Translations under genes and position numbers: made by a program
Assembly: GCF_026914185.1 (NCBI RefSeq)
Contig: NC_070558.1
Location: 7,759,501-7,823,500 of the forward strand
Source: Puccinia triticina
Lineage: Eukaryota > Basidiomycota > Pucciniomycetes > Pucciniales > Pucciniaceae
Length of the DNA: 64,000 nucleotides
Direction: 5' to 3'
Shown: positions 1-10,546 of the stretch, piece after piece
Position numbering within the stretch: the stretch's first letter is position 1
How the letters are laid out: each line of letters starts with the position of its first letter
The notes under the pieces: generated by a model
Database searches by the model: none
What the model was told of the DNA's origin: nothing
What the model saw: the letters and a program-made list of their open reading frames with translations, nothing else

Positions 1-520
1 TTCGGATGGCAATTCTGGGCATTTTTAGAGCTGTGCAATGTTCAATGGATGTTTAGTCAACTGGGCTCAAAATACAACACCCAGGATGTCAGCCATTGGC
101 TACACGGCGGGGGTGATTCCTGGCCCGCCTGTTTGTGGAGACGACGGGATCACCGGCTCTGTGAAATCCACGTTGCTCCCCCCGTCGTCTCCACCCTCCC
201 GTGGAAAATACGTGGAGACGACGGGCTTTCCCGTCGTCTCCACCTGCCCGGGATTTCCTCGTCATTCCAATGGGGAAAATGACGAGGATTCCACAGCTGC
301 CTCTGGGATCCCGGTGGAAACTGTCCCCGTGAGTTCCTCGTCGTTCTCAACGACGAGGAACCCACGGATGCCCTTGCATTGCCGGTGTTAGGGCTATTTC
401 AGTGATATCAGCTGGCTCGTGTGCGTTTTGAGGACACTCAACGGCTCCCAAAGGAAGCGACGACTTGATCCCCGGCCCCGCCATCCCGCCCTCTGACTTC
501 CTCACGGCCCCTGGAGGCTC
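1..520. repeat. Hairpin-rich repeat
   Basis: No gene is seen here. Between 182 and 361 lie four consecutive inverted repeats. 182-194 pairs with 212-224. 214-225 pairs with 230-241, a perfect 12-bp arm with a 4-nt loop. 257-266 pairs with 278-287. 333-345 pairs with 349-361, a perfect 13-bp arm with a 3-nt loop. The arms carry CGTCGTCTCC or CCTCGTC words. The repeat is cut by the window start, so its family and edges are unknown. A distantly similar GTGGATTCC-rich block lies at 3960-4260. Confidence 0.6.
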
Positions 521-609
521 ACCTTCACACCATCAACCCCACATGCGACTGGGGTGATGTCTCACGCGAACTTGACAATGCCCGTGACCAAGAGGACCCA
601 GGGCCGTCG

Positions 610-3600
610 ATGTACTCGGAAGATTCGGAACCGGCGCCGAAGAAAGCTCGGAGCAGAATCTCGGAGTTCTTGCAGCCCCAAGATAGCTCAGACATGGAAG
701 AGGCTGATCCAGCGTTGATCGACTTCCATGAACCTGCTACCAGCCGCCCGTCTTTCGGTCCTCCGCCTAACCGGTCCTCTTTATCCGTACCCAGCCTGCA
801 GAACATCCAAGAACACGACGACCTGATCAACATGAGTTTTGAGGAAAATCCTGCTCGAAAGCCGGCATTGGTTCTACCTGGCCCTTCCAACTCCGGGCCA
901 TCTCTTCTAAGCACATCTGCTGAGTCTATCTCAAGAGCCGGAAGCTTTCCCAGAACTTCCCTCGAGCCGGTACTCCCCAGACTATCTTCGATCCGTGCCC
1001 TTCCGCGGTTATCTTCGGCATCTCCATCCCGCCGCCTATCCGGCTCCCTCTCAGGCTCTCCAAAAAATCTCCGCCTGTCCTTCGCGTCCCCCCGCCGCTT
1101 AGTGTTTCCAGCCGGTACGTCCAACCAGGCAAACCAGAACAGCGTAAGTGCAACAACATGTTCTCTTGTCCCGGTCTGGCCCGCTTAATATCAACTGACC
1201 ATTTGAGGACCATTATTCTATCTTAGGGGGATGTTGATTTTTACATCCCACAATTTACATTGGATTTGGAATGTAAAACCCAATCATTTATATTTGAACA
1301 TTTCAAGGCAATCAAATAGTTTTACATTTGTGCAGTAAATGAGTTACCATGTTAAATATGGTATGTAATGCGTGGTATGTAAAAGTGCACCCTTGGACAT
1401 GTCAAGAAAGAATTTACACACCATGTTTTACAACCTCTGGCCAATGGAAAGTTACACAATGTAAAAGTCAAAATTCATCGCGAAGAAAATAAAATTACGT
1501 TGGTTTGATTCACCACCACCCTCAATGTAAATTCAATGCATTGTAAAATTAACATAGTTTGTCTCCAGATGCAATTTTACATGCTACTGGCTTAACATTG
1601 TAAAAAGGAAAACACAGAAATTGATGACAAAAAGGTTACTCCGCAACGCAATAACCCCGTCACCTCAACACAAAAAAACAAGAATGGAAAAAAGCCTGGC
1701 CCTCAAGCATGGCAGGTCTTCCTACCAGTCACACTCTGCACCTTTGGTTTGATCGCCCCAGCCCCTGCCTGTTGGCTATTCCAATGAGCAAGGACTTTGC
1801 CTGCAGTTGTTGATGGCAGCTTGGCTGTTGAGTACACCTCCCGGTCCTGGCTCACAGTCAACTTCTTGGTCGGCCAAAAACGCTTGTTTCTGGTGGCTGG
1901 ACTAGCTGCGGGGAGTGGCGCTAAAAATATGGCGGCCGATTGAGAAGGCACAATTGAGGCCGAGCCAGGCGCGCTGTTGTTGTCTTTCAAGTAAAGGCAA
2001 CAAAACACACAAACAGAAGTAATTGTCGGTTCACCTGCGATTTGAAGGAGAGGAGGACGTTTGAATTCACCTTTCTCACCGTCTTGGAATGGATCACATC
2101 GATGTTCTTGCCAGGCCTCAGTTCGGGCCCGGATACGCTCCCCATTCACATTGGCCAGAGGTTTTGGCTTGAAAGTGACTGAGGTTTCGACCTTTGGGAT
2201 CTTCTTGGGGCAACCACGCTTTGCCGGAACCGCCCGAGAATGAGGAGGAGGAGCTGGGGCGGGGGCCGAGGAACTTGGACGGCCACGCTTTGCTGGGGGT
2301 GCAGCAATGCTGGAGAAATGCCAACCTCCGGAGCCGGGGAAGGAGCGGAGGTTACTGCAGCAGCCATGCTTGCTGGACGTCGAATCCGGATCTTCAAGGA
2401 TTGTTCATGTACACGACCCTGAGCATCGCCAGCGGCAGCTGAAATGTCAAGTGAATGGAATGGTGGTTTTGGCCAAAGTGGTGATGTACGAGATAAAGGA
2501 TTGTGATTAGGATAGAAGAAAGTAGTTAGCACCGAGTGGATCAATAGCTGGGGGAATTGGAAAAGGGGAAAATGGAACAAATTGCAAGTGGGGGTTTGTG
2601 AACGTACAGTTGAATCCAATCCTGAGTTTATGGCAAGTCTGGTGTGATTCCGAGGCCAAAGGGGTCCAATGATGAGATGTTCCACGGCCATTGGCCAAAT
2701 CGGCCGATATCCAATGATGGTGTGTTCCGAAATAGGAGATTTTGTGTGAGCTTAACTCTGAAGATGACTTGGAGTGTAAAACATATTATGTAAATCTAAT
2801 TTCACCCGCAGGGATTGGCGGATTTGCATGCCCTGCAGAGGTCAATGTTTACACTTGGGTGTGAAAGTGTGGCTGCGGCGCCACTGGATACGTTTTTGCA
2901 GGCTGTGTGTTACATGGCATAAGTTTACATGGGGTGGTTTTGCACAATCCAATGTGAATTTAATTTCACAAGCAGTCATGTGTACTTTTACATTGGGGTT
3001 TTTTGCATTGACCAACAGATGTAAACTGTAGGTGGTAAAATTCCTCCACCCCCTATCTTAGTCATCTCGCAGCTTACATCAAAAGACAGAACTCTTGGAC
3101 TACACAACCAAGGAACACAAGGGCGAGATCTCGCAGAATGCGCAAAAGTACAAAAAAACTTGGTCGAGATGAGTGCTAAACAAGACTGCCATCTCTTTGA
3201 CATCGAGATGTATCTCCACCTCGACCCATTCAACCCCGAGCAACCCTATTGCAACGTGCGGAAGGTTGAGCTTTGGTGGGCTGGGCCATTGGTGCCAATA
3301 GCAGAGCAGGACGAGCCGCTCATTTGGCAGGTCAAGCAGTTCTTCTTTGGCCATCTGAAGGCCCACTTCAACAGCAAAAAAGTCCAGGGAAGAGTCAGAG
3401 TACGTCCCCTCCTCCCTCTCCCTCGCTGTTTGTCCCAGAAAGCGTCCCCTGAAGTCCGGCGTTGGTTATGCAGGAGCTCGTCCAGCAAATCTCGTCGATG
3501 TGGTACCACGCCCACCAACTGATCTGGGAGATCACCAACGCCCAGACCCGGTTCAGTGTTGCCGTCGACATGCTTGAGCCGTTGCCAGCCAAACACAGGG

Positions 3601-3665
3601 CCCTTGTCTCCGCCGCGCCCACCCCGGGAAGCCTGACCATGGACTTCCGCTTCTCCATCCGCTGA
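610..3665 (+). CDS. Three-exon gene of unknown function, intron 1 hosts a transposon
   Basis: Exons 610-1143, 3073-3399 and 3474-3665 join in phase 0 at both junctions (donors GTAAGT and GTACGT, acceptors CGCAG and ATGCAG) and give about 350 residues. The frame stays open upstream of ATG 610 to about 469, so a further 5' exon is possible. The first part is Ser/Pro-rich with a basic KKAR stretch and SPRR-type repeats. The second part is a compact, probably helical domain containing ELWWAGPLVPI and DEPLIWQVK. I recognise the style as a rust-restricted multi-copy family but not a function. Intron 1 is about 1.9 kb because of the TIR element at 1226-3052. Outside it the intron is a normal-sized remnant. 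No stop or frameshift is seen in the exons, so the gene could still be expressed. Confidence 0.55.
1226..3052. mobile_element. 1.8-kb TIR element in an intron
   Basis: The 8-bp direct repeat CTATCTTA flanks the element (1218-1225 and 3053-3060). The ends are imperfect inverted repeats starting GGGGRTGTTG on the left and, read inwards, GGGGTGGAGG on the right. The outer ~400 bp on each side is dense in TTTACA/TGTAAA words, as expected of subterminal transposase sites. The 8-bp duplication suits the hAT group. No transposase is present. The only coding trace is a decayed AT-hook gene on the minus strand, so the element is probably non-autonomous. Confidence 0.75.
1703..2367 (-). pseudogene. AT-hook protein gene, decayed
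   Basis: Read on the minus strand from ATG at 2367, a Pro/Ala-rich start runs into an AT-hook core AKRGRP and a second KRGCPKK stretch, then a basic region ending near 1703. The start and the AT-hook lie in different frames. A single-base loss near 2305 would explain this. The AT-hook implies DNA binding in the minor groove. The gene lies wholly inside the TIR element and is probably cargo or a relic of its mobilisation machinery. It is not recognised beyond the AT-hook. Confidence 0.4.
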
Positions 3666-4326
3666 TACATCCACCCAAAATTCACTCCGATCTCATCTTT
3701 CTTGCGATTGCACTCTTTCAGATCAAGGAGTAAACTCGCCAATACCTCAAAACTCGTGATACGGATTTGAAAACTCACTTTTCTCTCATTTCTCTCAATT
3801 TTCTTTTATTTCTTGCTTCTCTTTGTGATTTGTTTTTTTTATCTATAAATCCCTTTTTTTTATGTTTTTACAATGATATGCAATGTAGCGTGTGGTACCC
3901 TGGTGGTACCACATTCTGCAATATTACCCGCGTTTTTGATCCGCTCCGCCCCCCCTCCCCCCGGGTTACCTAACCAACCCACATCTCGTGGGCCTGACCC
4001 GCCCGTGGGTATCACGGCGAATCCACGGGGAGTCCAGGGTTGAAGGACCCGTGGTCCACCCATGGGCCCGACCTCCACGTTGTGATCACAGGGAATCCAC
4101 GCGGTGCCGAAATCTGCCGTGGAATCCACGGGTGATCCTCCCGGTGGTGAACCCGTGATTCCCTGGACCAAAAGCCGCTGGTCCAACCTCGCGCGCGGCT
4201 ACCACGTGGAGTCCTCGTGGATTCCGCGTGATTTCCCCGTGGATGGACTCCCCGGGTGTAGTCCAGACAGCGCCAACGCTGGCACGGCACGCGCCGCAGA
4301 AGACGTGTGTGCGCACAGTGCCCTCC
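3666..4326. other. No gene; repeat-derived sequence
   Basis: AT-rich sequence to about 3890 is followed by a GC-rich block (3960-4260) with repeated CCGTGGATTCC and CCGTGG words and short palindromes, similar in style to the block at 1-400. I see no convincing reading frame. Confidence 0.5.
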
Positions 4327-4631
4327 CCAAACTTAACCCACGACCCTCGCTGCTGCGGGCGTCTGGTCTTGCGAAGCAAGCCTCCGATAGCCCTCGGCAA
4401 GAGGGACTTGCGCGCTATCGCCCCTTTTTAGGCTTTGTGCCAAGAAAATTTTCAAGGTATAAGGTTTTGAGGGCAAGGAACTGTGATGGTTTGGAAAAAC
4501 CAGCCAGCCAAAATCAAATTCTAGGCTCTGCAAAAGGGGGGGGTGAGAGCGCGCAAGTCCCTCCTGCCGAGGGGAGGCTTGCTTCGCAAGACCAGATGCC
4601 CGCAGCAGCGAGGGTCGTGGGTTAAGTTTGG
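4327..4631. mobile_element. MITE with ~90-bp terminal inverted repeats
   Basis: The left end (CCAAACTTAACCC from 4327) and the right end (complement from 4631) are near-perfect inverted repeats for about 90 bases, including CGACCCTCGCTGCTGCGGGC. Only about 120 bp lies between them and there is no reading frame. No clear target duplication was found. A fragment of the same family, including GAGGCTTGCTT and TTAAGTTTG, lies at 6005-6135. Confidence 0.75.
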
Positions 4632-4659
4632 TTGCGCTAACAGTTGGAACCATGAATTG

Positions 4660-5247
4660 GGTCTGAAGACCCATTGATAGGGTCTTGGGACCCAATCATT
4701 GGGTCTCAGGACTCAATCATTGGATCTCAGGACCCAATCAATGGGTCTTCAGACCCAACCAATGGGTCTTCAGACCCAACCAATGGGTCTTCAGACCCAA
4801 CCAATGGGTCTTCAGACCCAACCAATGGGTCTTCAGACCCAACCAATGGGTCTTCAGACCCAACCAATGGGTCTTCAGACCCAACCAATGGGTCTTCAGA
4901 CCCAACCAATGGGTCTTCAGACCCAACCAATGGGTCTTCAGACCCAACCAATGGGTCTTCAGACCCAACCAATGGGTCTTCAGACCCAACCAATGGGTCT
5001 TCAGACCCAACCAATGGGTCTTCAGACCCAACCAATGGGTCTTCAGACCCAACCAATGGGTCTTGGGACCCTATCAATGGGTCTTGAGACCCAATTCATG
5101 GGTCTTTGAACCCAATCAATGGGTCTTCAGACCCAATCAATGGGTCTTCAGACCCAATTCATGGGTCTTTGAACCCAATCAATGGGTCTTTGGACCCAAT
5201 TGATGGGTCTTTGGACCCAATCAGGTCTCAGGACCCAATTGTACCCG
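4660..5247. repeat. 21-bp palindromic minisatellite
   Basis: About 16 near-identical copies of a 21-bp unit, CAATGGGTCTTCAGACCCAAC, run from about 4737 to 5060, with degenerate copies on both sides. Each unit contains TGGGTCTTCAGACCCA, so every unit can fold back. Because 21 is a multiple of 3, long frames stay open on both strands; these are not genes. Confidence 0.95.
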
Positions 5248-5249
5248 CA

Positions 5250-5362
5250 GGCTGCGGGTACTTGTCTTTTGCACCCGGGTGCGGGTGTCTGATTTTAGGG
5301 AAATTCTGTCTGAGTACCTGCACCCGTGTGGGTACCCGGATACAAAGTGCCATCCCTAGATC
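5250..5362. mobile_element. Relic of a hAT terminus
   Basis: Repeated GCGGGTACC/CACCCG words followed by GGGTACCCGGAT and GCCATCCCTAGA resemble the right end of the hAT element at 24682-36636, which ends with GGGTACCCGGATGTGTGG and the CATCTCTA terminus. It looks like an old isolated end. Confidence 0.45.
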
Positions 5363-6757
5363 TGATCATCCCCCCTCTTCATGTTGTTTTCTTTACCAAC
5401 CTATCATGCAATTAATTATCTACTATCACTCTGACATATAACAGCTCATCAAATAGATGAAGACATTTAGATCTTTGTAATTGAATTGGGCAGGGTTATG
5501 GCTGTTTTTTTTCTGGAGGGTGGAGTAGGCCATGGGTCTGGTTCATCAATGGCTGGTGGGTGCTCTTTGGAGACATCTGAGGTGGATTCATTATTGGACA
5601 TGTTGGGACAGTTGTTGCTGCTTGTTCAGGTCTTGCTTTCATCCATCTCAGTTCTCTACTCACCAGCACAGTGGTGAGCACGGCCCTCAAAATAGCTACA
5701 TCTTAGTTAAGGCGGGGTGATTGAATGAGGTCCCGTGCTCTGGCAAAATGAAAAATCTACAGATCTCCCTTACTGAGTTGGTTATCTCTTTGCAAGTATT
5801 TTTGCTTGGTTAATTTCTCAGAGGATATATCTGGCAGTACATACAGATAAAGAAATACAAGGCTCATGAATAGTATCTTGCGCTGACAACCAGCCAAAAA
5901 ATCAGAAATGTTGTTCTATGAAAAGTGTACACTGAAGAACGTGAAAAGAGGTATAAGAAATCCATTCTCTGTGCGCCAGAATGGGAAGGTATGGTCTGAG
6001 TCACTCCTGACGGAGGCTTGCTTTGCGAGTTCAGCCTACCCCCTGGGGGCCCAAAGTCTCAAGGGACTTTTTTAAGTTTGTGCCCTCCCGGACACAGCAC
6101 GCACCACAGACAAAGAGTGTGCGCACAAGCACAAATAAGCTGGGGATTCAACCATGTGAGAATACCTGTTATTAGTTGTCCCACTCAGCTGGGAAATTCT
6201 CACCAGTTTTTGTGCTCAAGTGAGCACAATCCACGCAAATTTTACATGCATGGATTGTGATCAAGCAAGAAAACCATGAGGACATGTATCCAGTCTTCTA
6301 AGCTATAAAAGACCTGGGACCTCTGTGCAAAAGGAGGTTCCTCAGATCATTATTTAGAATACAACACCCTTTGTGGTGCTCCATTGGTGTGACAATGCCA
6401 AATGAAAATTGCAGAGGTATTGGGACAGCATAGATACAGCTATCGTTCATTATAAGAGGAGGAAGTTATATATAACACAAGCAGTGTATATGTACATGGG
6501 AGGGATGGAGTCATTACAGAGGAGGGAGGATGGATAGACAACGGATGGTTTTATCACAAATGGAATGGCAGACAAGGATTATGTAGGATGGATGGAATGG
6601 AGGACCATGACTAGGTAGGATGGCAGGGAGGTGGAGGGATGTTATCAATAGAAGGGGTGGAAGGTATTGGCAATGGGAGCACAAGTCTCAACCAGGGATG
6701 GAAGGGAGGATGGTGTGGTTTATCAAGTAAGGCAGTTTTATAAGGGTATATTACTTG
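5363..6757. other. No gene seen
   Basis: I find no supportable coding exon. 6005-6135 is a diverged fragment of the MITE family found at 4327-4631 and its flank. The rest looks like ordinary intergenic sequence. Confidence 0.4.
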
Positions 6758-7176
6758 CAACGGTGGGTAGTTACTTTACTTTACGATATCTGCGGGATTT
6801 TTGTAAAGTAACTACCCGCCGTTACTTTTTGCGCCGTTATCCTTAGCAGTAACGTGCGAACAGCGGCATCACGCGTAACGTAATGGGCCTCTTTTTTTGA
6901 GGCCGTTACCAGTAAAGTAACCCGTTATCCAGCGGATAACGCGTTATTGAGCAATAAAAGGCCAAATTGGCCCTATTTTGGCCTTTTATCGCCCGTTATC
7001 TTGCCCGATATCTGTTGCTACGCGCTCAGATATAGTAACGGCCGTTGCGAAAAAAAAAACTCTTGGTGTGATATCGATATTGCACTGCCGTTACTGGTAA
7101 CAATAATGATAATGGCCAAAAAATGTTACATTATCGTTACGTTACGCGTTACTGTAGCAATAACCACCCACTGTTG
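6758..7176. mobile_element. 419-bp non-autonomous TIR element rich in GTTAC
   Basis: The repeat TTACTTG flanks the element at 6751-6757 and 7177-7183. The ends are inverted repeats (CAACGGTGGGTAGTTAC on the left, CAACAGTGGGTGGTTATTG read inwards on the right). The interior is filled with GTTAC/GTAAC and GTTATC words on both strands and holds no gene. The 7- to 8-bp duplication and CA start fit a small hAT-like element. Confidence 0.7.
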
Positions 7177-7270
7177 TTACTTGTATAAGGGTCTATTATC
7201 TTTATAAGGATGGTATATTACTTTATAAGGGTCTAGGATTCAGTATTATGTAATATGGATGGAAATATTA

Positions 7271-8314
7271 GAGCATCTCCACCTGGGGAGGTAAAAGCGG
7301 GTTGCTAAAACCCCGGGATGGCAACTCAATTTTTGCATATAGCAACCCGCGCGGCTCTTGCACACACCCGTGGTTGCTATAATCCAGAAGCACTCCAAGA
7401 TGACCAAGTCATCAAATGGAGTTACAACAAACCTAATGAACAATACAGCCAGTCACCGATTGGCAATAGCTTGCAAAGGTCCCTAGGACCGGTATAGCCG
7501 GTCATCAATGGCTTGCCAAGCTCTTGATGACTGGTATAGCCGGTTGTTGATGGCTTGCTGCAAAGCTCTTGATTACCGGAATACATCGCCAGTCATTGAT
7601 AGCTTCCAAAGCTCAAGCTTTCAAGGCTCTTGATTGGTATAGCCAATTCAGAGAGCTCAATGACTGTATATCCAGTCATTGAGAGAGCTCTCGATGAACG
7701 GTATAGTCAATAATCAAGAGCTCTCTTGATGAACGGTATAGTCAGTCATTGAGAACACTCTTGATGACCGGTGTAGCCAGTCATTGAGAGAGCTCTCGAT
7801 GACCGGTATATACCGGTCATTGTATATACCAATCATCCATGACCAGTCATCAAGAGGGCTCTCAATGACCAGTATACCCAGTCATTGAGAGAGCTCTTGA
7901 TCACCAGTATAGCCAGTCATTGAGAGCTTGCAATATTCTCGATGGTTGGTCATATGTGTAGCCGGTCATTGATTGCTTTTGATGCTCTCGATGACCGGGC
8001 AGACAGTTAGCAGGACAGCCAGTCATTGATAGCTTGCAGTGCTCTCAATGACCAGTTTGGTGGAGGGCACATATTTTTAGTTGTTCTAGGGTAGGTGTAG
8101 GCACTTCTGATGGTGGGTAGGGAGGGGGGGATGAGCTTGGGGAAGTTGCTATTGAGTTGCTAGTGGGTTGCCACACATAGCAACCCAATTGAGATTTCTA
8201 GCTCCCAAGCCAAAATAGAAACTCGTTTGGCACCCCGGGTGGGTGGTGTTTTTTGGGTTTGGGTTGGTAAACGCGGGATAGCAACCCAGTTTACCACCCT
8301 GGGTGGAGATGCTC
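7271..8314. mobile_element. TIR element with minisatellite core (TTA target)
   Basis: TTA flanks both ends (7268-7270, 8315-8317). The terminal inverted repeats are about 36 bp, starting GAGCATCTCCACC. A 3-bp TTA duplication is typical of PIF/Harbinger elements. From about 7440 to 8060 the interior is a degenerate tandem array of a roughly 35-bp unit, itself nearly palindromic (GTCATTGAGAGAGCTC followed by TCGATGACCGG). No transposase is seen. Confidence 0.75.
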
Positions 8315-8512
8315 TTAATTAGGTGAGGAGGAAGAAGGAAGGAAGGAGCAAGGTGGGAGGAGAGGCTTTGACCCCCAATATTCTGGATGGAGGTAGGTAA
8401 CAGCTGGACATGCAGGCATATGGGAGGTTATGGAAGGTTGTTTGGGTCACCTAGGAACACATGATATCATTCAGTGCAGCATATGCAGGCAGATAAGGGG
8501 TTCAAGGAGTTT

Positions 8513-8664
8513 TCCTGCAGAATCAATTACATCATTGTTTGGCAGGCAGTGCAACACATGCATATATTGCTGTGCAACTGATATCCCCTCCTGAAGAATC
8601 CATTACCTCATTGTTTGGCAGGCAGTGCAACACATGCATATCTTTCTGTGCAACTGATATCCCC
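8513..8664. repeat. 76-bp tandem duplication
   Basis: Two copies, 8513-8588 and 8589-8664, share TCATTGTTTGGCAGGCAG and GTGCAACTGATATCCCC with a few differences. The surrounding stretch 8318-9332 holds no gene I can support. Confidence 0.8.
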
Positions 8665-9332
8665 TGCAGAAAATATCCCAAATGAGGAGCAAAACGGTTT
8701 GTTGGATTATGATCTGCAATGGTGGATGCCGTCAAGTTTTTAATCTGTCAATTTGCAAAAGGACCAGTCACTATTCAGATGCGCGCTGGGAGTTATGCCC
8801 GGTCTCATTGATTCATTAATATCATTTTCTGCAGGAAAGAACGGGTGGGAGTGCGCAGAGATTTTTTTGGAAGCCTGAAGGCAAGCAACTTGCCAGCCTC
8901 GTCAAAAAAAAGACAACATAGAGGCGTATGAAAAGGTGAAGATCTCTCGGAGGGGAAGGAGAAAAAAATGCTTGAAATTCTTGGCAAAAATTGGTAAACA
9001 TTGAATTGATTGACAATGGAAAAGGACAATCACAAATGCTACATTTTTCATTGTTTAGTTTATGATGCTTTTTGAGCTCTGAGAGATGACTAACAATTGT
9101 ATAAGAAAAGTGGATAGAAACAAAAAGATGGTTTTAAAGTGAATTGAAAAAAAAAAAATGGAAGCCAAGGCGTGGGAGAAGAAGATAGTTTTGCGCAGAG
9201 ATCAGTGAAATATTTGAGAGCAAAAAGCTGAAAACTTATGCAACAGTGCAGGCTATTATTTATTTGAGGATGACACAAAGGGAAAGGTTACAGGATTAAT
9301 CATGCACAGTCATGAACTGCAGATTATTGGTA

Positions 9333-10546
9333 TCAGAGCATTTTCATTCTCTTTGACGCATCACTCAATATTTGTCGTTGAGGACGACCTTTTCCCTTTT
9401 TCTTTGGGATGCCAACTTCCGCTTCTTCATCTTCTTCTGTGGCGTCTGCTTCTTCATTTTTGTTTGTTTGCATGTCTTCTTGAACTACTCCCTCTTTGCC
9501 TTTTTGAGAGACCAATGCTGGAGTAGAACTACCAGACCCTGACAGGGTTGGTGACGGTGTGAGAGGTGAGGCCTTGCCTTTCTTGAACGTGAACCTAATA
9601 CCGTGAAAGGCAATAGGTGAGTTTTATTGACAATTGATTTGAGGGATTGGACTCACAATTTGCGGCCTCGTCCTGATGGGGTAGATGGGTCTGAACCACC
9701 TTTCAAAGCTGATCGTGGATTTTGTTGCCCACTGGTAACACTCAATCCACCAACCTGGAAGAAGAAAAACACAATCAATGATGTGACAGGCGCTCTGTAT
9801 GTAAGGTTTGCTCACAAGGACAACCATCATTTTTCCAGCAATGTGCCAGTCAACCCAATGTCCTACAATTGACATCTCTCTACCTAGCACATAAAGAACA
9901 TGCATCTTGACAAGGTTCTTTGAAGCTGGGACAATATATTTTGTCAAGAATGGGTGATGACAGCGGGCCTGGTGTATATTTGGGTCAGTAAACGTTTGAC
10001 TTAAAGTAGAAACAAACTACATTACCATGGGGTCCCAGTCATTATGAGAAACAAAGACCAAAAGTTGCACATCTTCCCTGACATGAGGGCTTGGAATCTC
10101 GGACTTTTCAACAATAATACCAAGGCCGACGACTCCAGTCTGGTTACTAAAGTCTAAGCCACAATCAACAGCTTTCCCAATACGCATTATTGAGTCTTGA
10201 GTATAGGTGATAGTGGGAGTACTGCCGTCATTGAGAGCGATCAACCGCGCTCCAGTCAAAGAATAAAGGATACCTTCCTCGAGTGCATTTGAAATCGCAG
10301 TGTTTGCCACAAGTTTAACTTCGAAATCGATTTCCTTCTTGCCAGCTACGCCAGAACATTGAAAAAAGGTACCAGTAGTCACGTATCCATACTGGTTTCC
10401 ACGGACCACATAGAGCTGCGACTGAATAAAGGAGAATTTCAAAACAGCCAAAGAGGGGGGGGGTAAAGCGGGTGACTTACGTCGGCTGTTGCTTCAAAGT
10501 GACCAGAAATGATGTTTGGGTGATTTGAAGGTCTTGCTGCAGACAT
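9333..10546 (-). CDS. Five-exon gene of unknown function
   Basis: Exons 10481-10546, 10026-10421, 9816-9968, 9657-9754 and 9333-9594 join into one open frame of 324 residues. The introns start GTAAGT, GTAATG, GTGAGC and GTGAGT and end in AG, with a CTGAC branch-like site in intron 2. The N-terminal 240 residues are mixed alpha/beta with no signal peptide. The C-terminal ~85 residues are low-complexity: Ser/Pro-rich, then acidic (EEDEEAE), then basic KKKGKGRPQR, which could be a nuclear signal or AT-hook-like tail. The phases fit at every junction, so I trust the model. I do not recognise the family; the style suits a rust lineage-specific nuclear protein. Confidence 0.65.

Noticed and set aside
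4674..5203. Long open frames on both strands with 7-residue repeats
   Set aside because: They are translations of the 21-bp minisatellite; they are open only because 21 is divisible by 3.
4660..5247. CRISPR-like array
   Set aside because: The repeats are directly adjacent with no unique spacers, and the genome is eukaryotic.
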